Shown: positions 52,301 to 59,389 of the stretch, piece by piece
Position numbering within the stretch: position 1 is the first letter of the stretch
Layout of the letters: each line of letters begins with the position of its first letter
Origin: a virus
IMG/VR virus record: IMGVR_UViG_3300023174_007844
Coordinates: 16,399 to 80,398 of that record
Strand: one strand, 5' to 3'
Length of the DNA stretch: 64,000 bases
Position numbers and translations under genes: made by a program
The notes under the pieces: model-generated
Seen by the model: the letters and a program-made list of their open reading frames with translations, nothing else
What the model was told of the DNA's origin: nothing
The model's database searches: none

Positions 52301-52335
52301 CCAGCTGTGATGATCCTAAAACTATACCTTTTCAT
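49324..52335 (-). CDS. giant protein with PcfJ-like motif and C-terminal tag-like module
   Basis: 1003 residues, the largest gene in the window. Near 149-156 it has Asp-Asp-Thr-Ser-Trp-Cys-Ile-Gly, followed by Ser-Tyr-Arg-Asp-Ser-His-Asp-Ala-Ser-Phe-Phe-Val-Val-Phe-Asp, reminiscent of the PcfJ core. A long repetitive helical region follows, with units starting Asp/Asn-Leu and Phe-Leu. The last 35 residues reproduce the long tag (Met-Val-Lys-Ile-Ala-Gln-Lys-Leu-Asp, then Tyr-Arg-Leu-Ala-Asp-Lys-Leu), the only C-terminal copy seen. Possibly a large ejected virion protein. Confidence 0.68.
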   Translation of the reverse strand: MKRYSFRIITAGIKEDIQAICNHLGKDAEYYQDLRETVKKYDQKYQVFAAWILARNIEADEYVEAIQKYIDSRRITKFSVSKNAVKINDEVFDDAIKLTEYIHAQFPILEAEEQATNTETEDVPVVANKDNSIRIFEINNANDGRRLVGDDTSWCIGYKGPNNMWQSYRDSHDASFFVVFDNNPPTENQRKVAIDFASENVLLTDIPNITGHQLTNGWDWDKYSQYLTSKGINLQATRPNPETGQEELILKNKPKSTEERLQNGTFNYIAALGVEDILLWQSGKSKVNGEDSDIQRIDKNSLDIIEEVSDRSGIAYILNNPDAKFYTSRWMGLGKRVKDEVLEYLSRSVGGEDLLMKYVNTGLQLSETQYQFFRKNKNLLTSYLRSQIIGGRRFSPLMQIDLINLNRKDLFEQLIEKQGGIDEIAQPTLKEKPDFLRIYLETLIENDNLQTGIGVRLNDADLLLDLNDRDLLIKYISTVKTFVPNGVRNLIFEDPKLFLLYAKNRLTDNDLVDYTSAFPKNDLKNVVLQSGDKSLIKEVAMATGFDKNDFEKAKELGVFEEVKYSILCPKPSKDITKYYNPSDPFDLSLINQIKNVDLLREFSFNNFDEYSGTYQYDWSNNPTINFAFDLKEHEQTILKDAHYAYKDRPEEIIPHNANQTLLWAIYNDGKLFKKFEEVEMSDEAKENFRDAIQEFQNAIQDINFWKNFFKNIDHFADWIGSNLNFNENDFANILRFIPQEFLEDPEIKEFLQRKMNNISARYFMSNIDIEKTPWLYEDYINQFLDGNRYVRSEFYRVLHRGRSYAFEFLSKILEKRKFSDEEIDSFKDFTPDIMLEFLDLYTHYYPEVKEDPNFYNLDIFSYFRNRPNLNHQLHLLRNYPKFFEMQVLNGDVYVNIMPEIRAALVHMYPNLAPKILAYERKSKYGTGYFDEETGQVMKGKRPTPPETQKELPDPFASEEDVPEEDEELTTAFVNSMVKIAQKLDFKKEYRLADKLTYILRKKI

Positions 52336-52376
52336 AACATTTTTATTCCATTATTTAGTATACAGTTTCCTATTTC

Positions 52377-52440
52377 GCATCCCAAAACACAAAAACAGGG
52401 GCTGCTTTTTCAAAGCCCCTGTTTTTGTGTTTTGGGATGC
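52377..52440. repeat. long perfect hairpin / terminator
   Basis: Two 27-nt arms (52377-52403 and 52414-52440) are perfectly complementary around a 10-nt loop. A T-rich strand allows termination of the host-like gene at 52447, but the stem is more than twice the length of the other terminators here. It sits at the edge of the host-like cargo pair. Confidence 0.85.
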
Positions 52441-52446
52441 TCCTAA

Positions 52447-52779
52447 CTACTTTTGAATACCATCAGGACGACCTTGCTTGCCACCACCCTGACCACGACC
52501 AGCAGAACCATCTACTCCGCCACGATCTACAGTTGGAAGAGTAGTCTTTGCCACAAGCTTCAATCCATCAACACTAAATTGATAAAGAGTGTTACCTGAA
52601 ATGACATAAACATAATTGCCAGAAGCAGCTACAGAAGAACCACCCCCAGCACGTCCACCACCTTGACCAGGACCAACCGGACGAGGAGCATCCTGACCTT
52701 GGAAGCCACCTGGAACCTGTGCAAAAACGACACCGAGAACAGCCAAAGAAGCTGCAAGAGAGACGAGCACTTTATTCAT
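52447..52779 (-). CDS. secreted Gly-rich protein of Armatimonadota-like type
   Basis: 110 residues. Signal peptide: Asn-Lys, hydrophobic core to Val-Phe-Ala, cleaved near residue 20. A Gly/Arg/Gln-rich region is followed by Ser-Gly-Asn-Tyr-Val-Tyr-Val-Ile-Ser-Gly-Asn-Thr-Leu-Tyr-Gln-Phe, a blade-like segment I associate with secreted proteins of Armatimonadota. G+C is much higher than the surrounding DNA and it has a GAGG leader, so recent acquisition from a bacterium is likely. Function unknown. Confidence 0.7.
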   Translation of the reverse strand: MNKVLVSLAASLAVLGVVFAQVPGGFQGQDAPRPVGPGQGGGRAGGGSSVAASGNYVYVISGNTLYQFSVDGLKLVAKTTLPTVDRGGVDGSAGRGQGGGKQGRPDGIQK

Positions 52780-52853
52780 AATTTTTACCTCTGTTCAATA
52801 GACGAACAATAGTATTATATGTTCAATAAATGAGTGAAAGATTAAGATAGATC

Positions 52854-52917
52854 TTTTAGCAAACAGAAACAAAAAAAAGATCTACTTTCGTAGATCTTTT
52901 TTTCTAATTTGCTAAAA
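52854..52917. terminator. nested hairpin between cargo genes
   Basis: Inner stem AAAAAAGATCTAC/GTAGATCTTTTTT with loop TTTC, and an outer arm TTTTAGCAAA/TTTGCTAAAA. Terminates the prepilin gene on the minus strand. Confidence 0.8.
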
Positions 52918-52918
52918 A

Positions 52919-53818
52919 TTAATTGCAGCCTTGATAATCACCAGTAGCCCAGAGACAAAGATCTCCTACTGCTTTCTTGTATTGAACAGCCTTAGCGTGT
53001 CCATCTACAAAAATACAGTTGACAGTACCAGTATGTCTAGCACCAATTTTATTCAATCCTGTTGCAGCGTCGAGAGTGCCACCAGATGCACTCCAGTTTG
53101 CGTTTCCAAGATTCTTCCAATAATACTTATATTGGCTACCTTGTGAATTTACATATGTTTGGATAGCAGCAATATCTGAAGTAGTAAATTTAGTAGTATC
53201 AAGTAAACCTGATTCATTCATTACATCTGGAACTACACCATAGTAAGAAGCATCAGATACAAGAATAATTCCAGCAGGTCTGGAAACGCTAGCTGCTGCA
53301 ACACTTTGTGGATTACCACTAGCATCAGCGAATGAACCAGCAGGACTCATCCAAGCATCATTATGTCCATATGAGTTTTGTCCACCATAGTTTGTTCCCA
53401 ATGCTCCTGGTGCATTGAAATTGATCTTTGCTTTATCTCCTGGTGCAAAAGCAGTTGGATTGCTAGGACACTTGAATAAAGTATAGTTCTTTACATATGG
53501 TTGAAGTAAGTGTACCCAGTAATAACGCATAGAAGAATTTGCATCGTAAGCACTAGCAGCTGGATCTCCTACATACTGAGGACAAACCTGAAATGCGCCA
53601 GAAGCATCACGGCAGTTGAAACGGTGTGGGTAATAGTTCTCATCATAGTCTTGGACATACATCATAGTAGATGTACCAATCTGTTTCATATTAGATAAGC
53701 AGGATGCAGAACGAGCCTTATCACGAGCCTGGGCAAAAACAGGGAAGAGAATTGCAGCCAAAATAGCGATGATTGCAATGACAACGAGGAGTTCAATAAG
53801 AGTAAACGCTTTTTTCAT
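52919..53818 (-). CDS. type IV prepilin-like protein (DUF1559/H-x9-DG type)
   Basis: 299 residues. The class III leader is complete: Met-Lys-Lys-Ala, then [14 protein letters not shown], with Glu5 of the mature pilin. After it come Phe-Ala-Gln-Ala-Arg and Cys-x2-Asn-Met-Lys-Gln, and near the C-terminus His-x9-Asp-Gly. This architecture is abundant in Planctomycetota and Armatimonadota and rare in phages. Pilus-type pseudopilins are processed by a host prepilin peptidase. In a phage it could alter host pili or secretion, or be passenger cargo. AAGGA leader; G+C above local average. Confidence 0.88.
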   Translation of the reverse strand: MKKAFTLIELLVVIAIIAILAAILFPVFAQARDKARSASCLSNMKQIGTSTMMYVQDYDENYYPHRFNCRDASGAFQVCPQYVGDPAASAYDANSSMRYYWVHLLQPYVKNYTLFKCPSNPTAFAPGDKAKINFNAPGALGTNYGGQNSYGHNDAWMSPAGSFADASGNPQSVAAASVSRPAGIILVSDASYYGVVPDVMNESGLLDTTKFTTSDIAAIQTYVNSQGSQYKYYWKNLGNANWSASGGTLDAATGLNKIGARHTGTVNCIFVDGHAKAVQYKKAVGDLCLWATGDYQGCN

Positions 53819-53929
53819 TTTTTAGTTTCCTTTTAGAAATCTGTAATTATTATTCCACTAAATAAGTAAAGATATATTAAGAGAAATAAATAATTTCTTA
53901 ATAAAAAGGAGCGCATATCCTAAACTCTC

Positions 53930-53935
53930 TATAAT
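53930..53935 (+). promoter_or_regulatory. -10 element TATAAT, 6 nt before ATG
   Basis: TATAAT-AAAAAT-ATG of the HAD gene. Confidence 0.7.
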
Positions 53936-53941
53936 AAAAAT

Positions 53942-54430
53942 ATGAAATACAAAATTACAATAAAAGGCGCAAAAGAACAGAAGTATCTTTTCCTAGATAT
54001 AGATGGAGTGATGAATTCTTTCAATGATTACAATGTGACAGGCGAAGAATTCCTAGATAAAATAAATGATATATCTTTTGTAATTAGTAAGAAACAAATA
54101 GATCTTTTAAACCAAATAATAGAAAAATATAATCCTAAAATAGTGCTGTCTTCCTATTGGCGCACAAGATATCCAATAGAAAAAATAAATAAGATATTTA
54201 AAGAAAATGGATCGAAATGCGCAGTGATAGCAAAGACAGATGAAAAAGGCGAAGAACACAAAGACAGATGGGAACAAATAAAAAGATTTATAGATAAAAA
54301 CAACATAGAAAACTATATAATATTAGATGATGATAGTTTGGGCAATAAAGCCAAAAATCATATCAAAACAGATCCATACAAAGGTTTAGAAAAAGAACAT
54401 ATAGACAGAATAAAAAAGATATGGAAATAA
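53942..54430 (+). CDS. HAD-family phosphatase/5'-nucleotidase-like (HAD_SAK type)
   Basis: 162 residues. Motif I Leu-Phe-Leu-Asp19-Ile-Asp21-Gly-Val, motif II Ile-Val-Leu-Ser-Ser-Tyr-Trp-Arg near 66-73 and motif IV Ile-Leu-Asp-Asp-Asp near 136-140 are present. The Ser-Ser-x-Trp-Arg form is typical of HAD domains associated with RNA-repair and nucleic-acid end processing. Likely removes a phosphate from nucleic acid ends or nucleotides; substrate not shown. Confidence 0.83.
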   Translation: MKYKITIKGAKEQKYLFLDIDGVMNSFNDYNVTGEEFLDKINDISFVISKKQIDLLNQIIEKYNPKIVLSSYWRTRYPIEKINKIFKENGSKCAVIAKTDEKGEEHKDRWEQIKRFIDKNNIENYIILDDDSLGNKAKNHIKTDPYKGLEKEHIDRIKKIWK

Positions 54431-54466
54431 ACTAGTGAAAATCAATATTACAGAGAATAATATATT

Positions 54467-54955
54467 ATGAAAAAAGTAATTGCTGGATACATAGAACTCG
54501 CAAATATTCTTGATGATGCTGGACACGAACAAGAAGCGCAAGAATTTACTGAACGTGCTGTCAAACTAGCTCAAACTCATCAATCATCAACTAATCCAAG
54601 AAAATTAGAATCTTTTAAAAGTATGGTTAATCAAGACGCAGCAAAAGCAACTGATTTAATTATGCAAGCAATGAAAGGTGAAATTTCAAAAGATATGCTT
54701 AATTCAGAAATAAAAAGCATGTTGAAAAAACAAGAATCATATAAGAAAAATGAAAATATCAGTAAACATGATGAAGATATATTATTAAATAGCATAGTAA
54801 ATAATAATAAAACCAAATCATCAGATGGCCCAAAGTTCAAAACAGTTCAAGAAGCAAGAAACTATTACAGCCAAAAACATGTATTTAGAACTACTGAAGA
54901 AGCTGAACAATTTGAAAAAGAAAAAAATCAATTCTTTAAGTCGCAAGGAAGATAA
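54467..54955 (+). CDS. tagged hypothetical protein (long N-terminal helical tag)
   Basis: 162 residues. Tag at 1-36: Tyr-Ile-Glu-Leu-Ala-Asn-Ile-Leu-Asp-Asp-Ala-Gly, Glu-Ala-Gln-Glu-Phe, ending Val-Lys-Leu-Ala-Gln. Body helical and Lys-rich. Followed without gap by a small basic gene. Confidence 0.7.
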   Translation: MKKVIAGYIELANILDDAGHEQEAQEFTERAVKLAQTHQSSTNPRKLESFKSMVNQDAAKATDLIMQAMKGEISKDMLNSEIKSMLKKQESYKKNENISKHDEDILLNSIVNNNKTKSSDGPKFKTVQEARNYYSQKHVFRTTEEAEQFEKEKNQFFKSQGR

Positions 54956-55114
54956 ATGAAAAAGAAATTGTCTCCAGAACAAGAAGCATTATTAAGTAAA
55001 TTCAAAAGCGCAAATAATAATGGTGCAAAAACTTCTATAGATAATAAAAATGAAAAGGCTCTGACAAATGCGCCAAAGCCTCAAATAAGAAGAAGTGGTA
55101 GTAGAGGGAAATAA
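54956..55114 (+). CDS. small basic disordered protein
   Basis: 52 residues, Lys/Asn-rich, ending Arg-Arg-Ser-Gly-Ser-Arg-Gly-Lys. ATG directly follows the previous stop. Could bind nucleic acid inside the capsid; inferred from charge only. Confidence 0.6.
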   Translation: MKKKLSPEQEALLSKFKSANNNGAKTSIDNKNEKALTNAPKPQIRRSGSRGK

Positions 55115-55354
55115 TTAGACCGGCTGTGTCCAATCTGGGCCAGCAAGAATAGCTAAAATTTCTTCATATGTATGATAGTCAGATTTGGTAGTGAGACTTT
55201 CAACACAAGTTGGAACCGTATCTCCATCCCATTTCACAAAAGTCTTAGTGCCATCAACACTCTTGCGCAATGTATCAGCGCTAGTCTCTAAAACCTGCAA
55301 AAAATCAATTAGTGAAATTTCATCCACACTAAAAATAACAAATGTTCTGTTCAT
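55115..55354 (-). CDS. small hypothetical protein
   Basis: 79 residues from the ATG at 55354, with TATAAT exactly 6 nt upstream; a longer frame would overlap the divergent tagged gene. No motif recognised. Confidence 0.65.
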   Translation of the reverse strand: MNRTFVIFSVDEISLIDFLQVLETSADTLRKSVDGTKTFVKWDGDTVPTCVESLTTKSDYHTYEEILAILAGPDWTQPV

Positions 55355-55360
55355 AGTAAT

Positions 55361-55366
55361 ATTATA
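55361..55366 (-). promoter_or_regulatory. -10 element TATAAT, 6 nt before ATG
   Basis: Minus strand TATAAT-ATTACT-ATG. Confidence 0.65.
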
Positions 55367-55433
55367 AAAGAAGGTGAGATAAATCTTCTTACTGTACATT
55401 AACATATAAATACCTTTATTTTTTGGAATGATA

Positions 55434-55817
55434 ATGAACAGACGAATCTTAATATCAATGAATGAAATTTGTGAAGAATTAGATAAATTGAATCTTGTGG
55501 AAGCATCTAATGAAATAACACGAGTTATGATGAAAATTGCACAAGAAAACACTAATCTTCTTGAAGAAGGAAGTTTAGTTGATTCTCCTCAATTTGCTGC
55601 TTGGACAAATTTTGGCAAATTTTTAGCCAAAAAAGATCCAGATTTTATTGCTCCAATAAAACCTAGAGTTTCAGTGATAACTTATGAAGATGTAACTGAC
55701 AAAGCACTTGCAGAATATCATACTTATAAAAATAACAAAAAACAAACTTCTAAATTTACTTATGAAGAAGAAAATAAACTCAAACAATTAGCATTAAATG
55801 CAGATAGGGCAAGATAA
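55434..55817 (+). CDS. tagged hypothetical protein (long N-terminal helical tag)
   Basis: 127 residues from the ATG at 55434 (an in-frame ATG lies two codons earlier). The start Met-Asn-Arg-Arg-Ile-Leu parallels the genes at 57868 and 59390. Tag continues with Cys-Glu-Glu-Leu-Asp-x-Leu-Asn and ends Met-Met-Lys-Ile-Ala-Gln. The rest is short and helical. Coupled by TAATG to the next gene. Confidence 0.68.
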   Translation: MNRRILISMNEICEELDKLNLVEASNEITRVMMKIAQENTNLLEEGSLVDSPQFAAWTNFGKFLAKKDPDFIAPIKPRVSVITYEDVTDKALAEYHTYKNNKKQTSKFTYEEENKLKQLALNADRAR

Positions 55818-56161
55818 TGGGAAAATTTATTAAAACAGCGCTTCTTCAACAAAAAGAAAGATTAGAACAACAAGAAGTACAATTAGAAGAGGTGAGAAAA
55901 GGCGAACTTTATAAATCATTACAAGATGGCCTTTCAAAACATCACAAAACAGTGGATCCAAAGAATTTTGAAGATTTATTTGAAAAAGTGAGAAAAGGCA
56001 ATCCTAGCGATCCATTAGAGATCCAATTAAGTAAAGCTGGCCTTTATAAACAAAAAAATAATGTAGAAGACAAAACATTTACAGAAATATTAGAAGAAAT
56101 TGAAAAAGGTTTTCCTAAAGAAATTATAGAGATTCAATTAGATCCTAGAAGATATGAATAA
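55817..56161 (+). CDS. small protein with internal repeat
   Basis: 114 residues. Two ~27-residue units repeat: Phe-Glu-Asp-Leu-Phe-Glu-Lys-Val-Arg-Lys-Gly-Asn-Pro and Phe-Thr-Glu-Ile-Leu-Glu-Glu-Ile-Glu-Lys-Gly-Phe-Pro, each followed by Ile-(Q/E)-x-Gln-Leu; a third degenerate unit is near 23-45. It sits between two tagged-protein genes and overlaps both. Function unknown. Confidence 0.65.
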   Translation: MGKFIKTALLQQKERLEQQEVQLEEVRKGELYKSLQDGLSKHHKTVDPKNFEDLFEKVRKGNPSDPLEIQLSKAGLYKQKNNVEDKTFTEILEEIEKGFPKEIIEIQLDPRRYE

Positions 56162-56612
56162 ATTAGTAAGAATAGCCCAACAATTAGACAAAAATGGCCA
56201 ATATAAAGCTGCTGACAAGATAGCTTCCATTTTACTTATGGCCATACAATATAAACAAGATTTAGAAGATGGTATTAGGGCTTTATTCAATTATTATGAT
56301 GAAAGAACATTAACAAGATTACTAAAACAAACAAATATTTTAGAAAATAATGGTGATATATCTTCTCGCCCATTCGATTATAACGAATTGATGCAAGAAC
56401 TAAATAATTTTGAAACAATATCACCAGAAGACATGCCAACAAGATCAGGAAATAATAATTATCAAAATTTAGAAGAAGTAAAATCTTCTATCATGAAAAC
56501 AATTGAAATTATAGACAAATTCCAAATATCAATAGCAAATGCACACGATGTTCAAAGAGAACAACAAAAGAAAATACAAGATTTACAGGGTGATATTATT
56601 CCCGACGAGTGA
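56154..56612 (+). CDS. tagged hypothetical protein (long N-terminal helical tag)
   Basis: 152 residues. Tag at 1-31: Leu-Val-Arg-Ile-Ala-Gln-Gln-Leu-Asp-Lys-Asn-Gly-Gln-Tyr-Lys-Ala-Ala-Asp-Lys-Ile, with a degenerate end (Leu-Leu-Met-Ala). Starts 8 nt inside the preceding gene. Body helical. Confidence 0.7.
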   Translation: MNKLVRIAQQLDKNGQYKAADKIASILLMAIQYKQDLEDGIRALFNYYDERTLTRLLKQTNILENNGDISSRPFDYNELMQELNNFETISPEDMPTRSGNNNYQNLEEVKSSIMKTIEIIDKFQISIANAHDVQREQQKKIQDLQGDIIPDE

Positions 56613-56825
56613 AATTAATCTACAACAAAATATAAAACAATAAATTACCAAACTGTAAAGAGCTATAGCATTCCTATAGCTCTTTCTCTTTTCCCAATTA
56701 TATAAATGCAAATAATACGCAGCAACCCACATCAATAATGCATAAAGAAACCATTGAACTAAGTTTTCACTCTCACTTGCCCATATGAAATAAAAATATA
56801 ATTGTATCCCAAAGATTATTCTCAT
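56583..56825 (-). CDS. small membrane protein
   Basis: 80 residues, Tyr/Trp/Phe-rich with hydrophobic segments near 5-15, 22-40 and 52-70. Convergently overlaps the tagged gene by 30 nt and follows the glycosyltransferase-like gene with a 1-nt overlap. Confidence 0.55.
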   Translation of the reverse strand: MRIIFGIQLYFYFIWASESENLVQWFLYALLMWVAAYYLHLYNWEKRKSYRNAIALYSLVIYCFIFCCRLISLVGNNITL

Positions 56826-57547
56826 TAGAAATCTTCTGGATATGTTAGTTTAGAATCACTTTTCATTTCTAAACACTCTGGACGACCTATCATTTTATAT
56901 AATGGATTCCAATCATGTATAGTGTTCGAATCATGGTATGTGTTTATATAAAAACCATACACAAGATTTGAATAAGATTTCACCCATAAATCAAGCAAAT
57001 CATGGCCATCTTTGTAGCCTTGAACCCTAAATGTTTTTCTTAATCCTAAAAATTGTTTTGGTATGTAAAAAAATGTATCTACAACTCTTGGCAATCCAGA
57101 ATCGAGTTTTCTATTCTCATACCAACAAACACATGGAAATTTTACAACCTCATCATTTACATTAAATAAATTGATAAATTCATCCCTCAAAAATAAATCA
57201 TTTCTTGATATTACTAAAAAATCATAATCATTTTGCTTAAACAAATATTCTATATTATCTAATGCTTTTTGAACACCATAATATTGAGACAAATCATGCT
57301 GAGACTTAAAATTATAACTTTGTATATCTCCATAAACATCCATTAATAATTTGTCATAATTTGTTGACACAGTATCTAATGCAACATGAATAACATTGCC
57401 CTCTAATTGTAATTTAGAAAAGAGTTTTTTATGTGTGTTGGCAGCCTCGATTTGATCATTAATAAAATTTCTAGAGCCAATAATTCTACTAAATTGCCCT
57501 CCTTCTCGAAATGACTCACCTCTAATTAAAAACAATCCTTTTTTCAT
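56825..57547 (-). CDS. putative glycosyltransferase-like protein
   Basis: 240 residues. Begins Leu-Phe-Leu-Ile-Arg-Gly-Glu-Ser-Phe-Arg; near 110-122 Asp-Phe-Leu-Val-Ile-Ser-Arg-Asn-Asp-Leu could be a metal/sugar-binding loop. The mixed alpha/beta pattern fits sugar-transfer proteins but no family signature is complete. TATAAT lies 6 nt before the ATG. Confidence 0.5.
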   Translation of the reverse strand: MKKGLFLIRGESFREGGQFSRIIGSRNFINDQIEAANTHKKLFSKLQLEGNVIHVALDTVSTNYDKLLMDVYGDIQSYNFKSQHDLSQYYGVQKALDNIEYLFKQNDYDFLVISRNDLFLRDEFINLFNVNDEVVKFPCVCWYENRKLDSGLPRVVDTFFYIPKQFLGLRKTFRVQGYKDGHDLLDLWVKSYSNLVYGFYINTYHDSNTIHDWNPLYKMIGRPECLEMKSDSKLTYPEDF

Positions 57548-57553
57548 AAAACT

Positions 57554-57559
57554 ATTATA
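57554..57559 (-). promoter_or_regulatory. -10 element TATAAT, 6 nt before ATG
   Basis: Minus strand TATAAT-AGTTTT-ATG, the same 15 bases as the arrangement at 20313. Confidence 0.7.
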
Positions 57560-57797
57560 AAAGAATATCTCTCTTCCAACTTTCTAATATTGAAGAAATA
57601 TTAGTACCGAAACATCCTTTCCATTTTGGCGCAGGAATGTCAAACTCGTCCAAATCCACTTCATATATTTTTAAGTAATAGTCTGCGCTTAAAATATAAT
57701 AAAATTCCATATCTCCAAAAAATATTTCTTTTCCCTGATTATCTAAAATATAATCCCGAAATTCTATCAAATTTTTCATTGCTTGGAAATAATACAT
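57555..57797 (-). CDS. small hypothetical protein
   Basis: 80 residues from the ATG at 57797, with TATATT 6 nt upstream; a longer frame would enter the divergent tagged gene. Aromatic-rich. Its C-terminal codons overlap the promoter of the next minus-strand gene. Confidence 0.6.
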   Translation of the reverse strand: MYYFQAMKNLIEFRDYILDNQGKEIFFGDMEFYYILSADYYLKIYEVDLDEFDIPAPKWKGCFGTNISSILESWKRDILL

Positions 57798-57867
57798 ATA
57801 AATAATATAAAGGGAAAAAATAATTTGATTTGTAAAAAGATTATAACAACCTACACAGGAACAAAAA

Positions 57868-58689
57868 ATGAATAAGAGACAAATAGTAGCATCCCTAAAT
57901 AAAATAGCAAATGAACTTGACGATTCAGGTATGTACATAGAATCTAAATCTGTCACAAATGTCATGAAAAAATTAGCACAATCTAATTTTATCAAAAATA
58001 GATTTATTGAATTACACCCACAAATTCAACAAGAAATTGATAGACTAAAATCTGCAAAACCAGGCTCAGGGCTAATTGAAATATCAGATATTTACACTAA
58101 TAATAGATATTGGAATATGCCATCATTTATTGATGAAAAAAATATTTCACAAAGAATCAAGCAACTACAAAGCCCAGAATATCAAAAAACACTTGCAGAA
58201 AAAAGACTTAAGTTCATTTCTAATAAATTAGAAACAGAAAGATTATCAGATACCGATAGACAAACATTATTAAACGATCTTAAATATCTTAAACAATTCG
58301 TGTCAGCTCAAAATCTTTCTGATAACCCAGAACTCAATTCCCAAAAACAAACACCACAAACCGCATACGAAAGAATGCAACAAACAGAAGCTGAAGAACT
58401 AGATAAACTGAATCCTAAACCTATTGATTATAACCAAAAAGTATATGAGATTGTCTTTAAAGAAATGAGGAAAGCATACCCAAGTAAATCAGATACAGAT
58501 ATAGGACTCTCATTGTCTAATAAAACAAATCTTCAAGGATATAAAGAAATCAATAAAAATCCTGAACTTAGAGATAATATCCTAAATGCTATAAGAATTT
58601 TTTCTAGCAAATTTATGGATGCAGAACAAGCATACAGAAAACTAAGCGGAATATTTATGAGCAAAATAAGTTTTTCGGGAGTGAGATAA
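57868..58689 (+). CDS. tagged hypothetical protein (long N-terminal helical tag)
   Basis: 273 residues. Tag at 1-38: Met-Asn-Lys-Arg-Gln-Ile-Val, Lys-Ile-Ala-Asn-Glu-Leu-Asp-Asp-Ser-Gly, ending Met-Lys-Lys-Leu-Ala-Gln. Body helical, Gln/Lys/Asn-rich, no hydrophobic core motif recognised. AGGA lies 8 nt before the ATG. Ends at a shared-type terminator. Confidence 0.7.
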   Translation: MNKRQIVASLNKIANELDDSGMYIESKSVTNVMKKLAQSNFIKNRFIELHPQIQQEIDRLKSAKPGSGLIEISDIYTNNRYWNMPSFIDEKNISQRIKQLQSPEYQKTLAEKRLKFISNKLETERLSDTDRQTLLNDLKYLKQFVSAQNLSDNPELNSQKQTPQTAYERMQQTEAEELDKLNPKPIDYNQKVYEIVFKEMRKAYPSKSDTDIGLSLSNKTNLQGYKEINKNPELRDNILNAIRIFSSKFMDAEQAYRKLSGIFMSKISFSGVR

Positions 58690-58717
58690 AAAAGAGGAGC
58701 AAAGCTCCTCTTTTTTA
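58687..58717. terminator. bidirectional terminator (GAGGAGC-type, copy 1)
   Basis: AAAAAAGAGGAGC-AAA-GCTCCTCTTTTTT between convergent genes. Same hairpin at 59.9 and 61.0 kb. Confidence 0.9.
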
Positions 58718-59308
58718 TTTAATCACATCTTTTAAAGTTTTACTTATTAAATCCCAATTTTTGCCTCTAATAATATCATCTTTACTCTTATTAAATATTT
58801 CTATAACCTTACTATCAAAACGCACAGAAACATAAGAATTACCACTAAATAACCCTTCTAACAACCTGAAAACTTTTTCATCATCGCAATAAAACCCAAT
58901 ATAACCCACCACTTCTTTCTTTCCACTACATATATCGCTAAACTCTCTATAACTAAAAGGAATCTCCCAATTAGGATCCATTAAAAAATATTTATTATCA
59001 TTCTCGCAATTATTTAACCATAAACCAATAGTGCGAATCTTTTTCCTATCACCCAAAAGATTTTTCCAAGCCTTATCAATGAAATTCTTTGTGCGATTAT
59101 GGCCCTCGCAACTTGGCAACGTGTCATAACCATTATTGTTCAAATACTTTACAATACTCTTAATTTTTGGATCTAAAGTGTCATCAAGCTCTGCACTATT
59201 AAAGCTATCACTCTTGCGCTTCTTAAAATAATACCAAAGATTATGATCCTCACTGTAAAACCAATCATAATACTTCAACTTGTCAACACCAATTGGACTA
59301 ATTCTCAT
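58715..59308 (-). CDS. hypothetical protein with Ser-Cys-Glu-Gly-His motif
   Basis: 197 residues. Tyr-Leu-Asn-Asn-Asn-Gly-Tyr-Asp-Thr-Leu-Pro-Ser-Cys-Glu-Gly-His near 54-69 is a motif found in assorted phage proteins and reminiscent of the TYW3 fold; function is not assigned. TAAAAA lies 6 nt before the ATG. Confidence 0.6.
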   Translation of the reverse strand: MRISPIGVDKLKYYDWFYSEDHNLWYYFKKRKSDSFNSAELDDTLDPKIKSIVKYLNNNGYDTLPSCEGHNRTKNFIDKAWKNLLGDRKKIRTIGLWLNNCENDNKYFLMDPNWEIPFSYREFSDICSGKKEVVGYIGFYCDDEKVFRLLEGLFSGNSYVSVRFDSKVIEIFNKSKDDIIRGKNWDLISKTLKDVIK

Positions 59309-59389
59309 AATGTATTTTTATTCATATCAAAACAAGATTCCTAAAAGGATACAATAATAAATACTTAAAATATTACTATGGAGACCATA

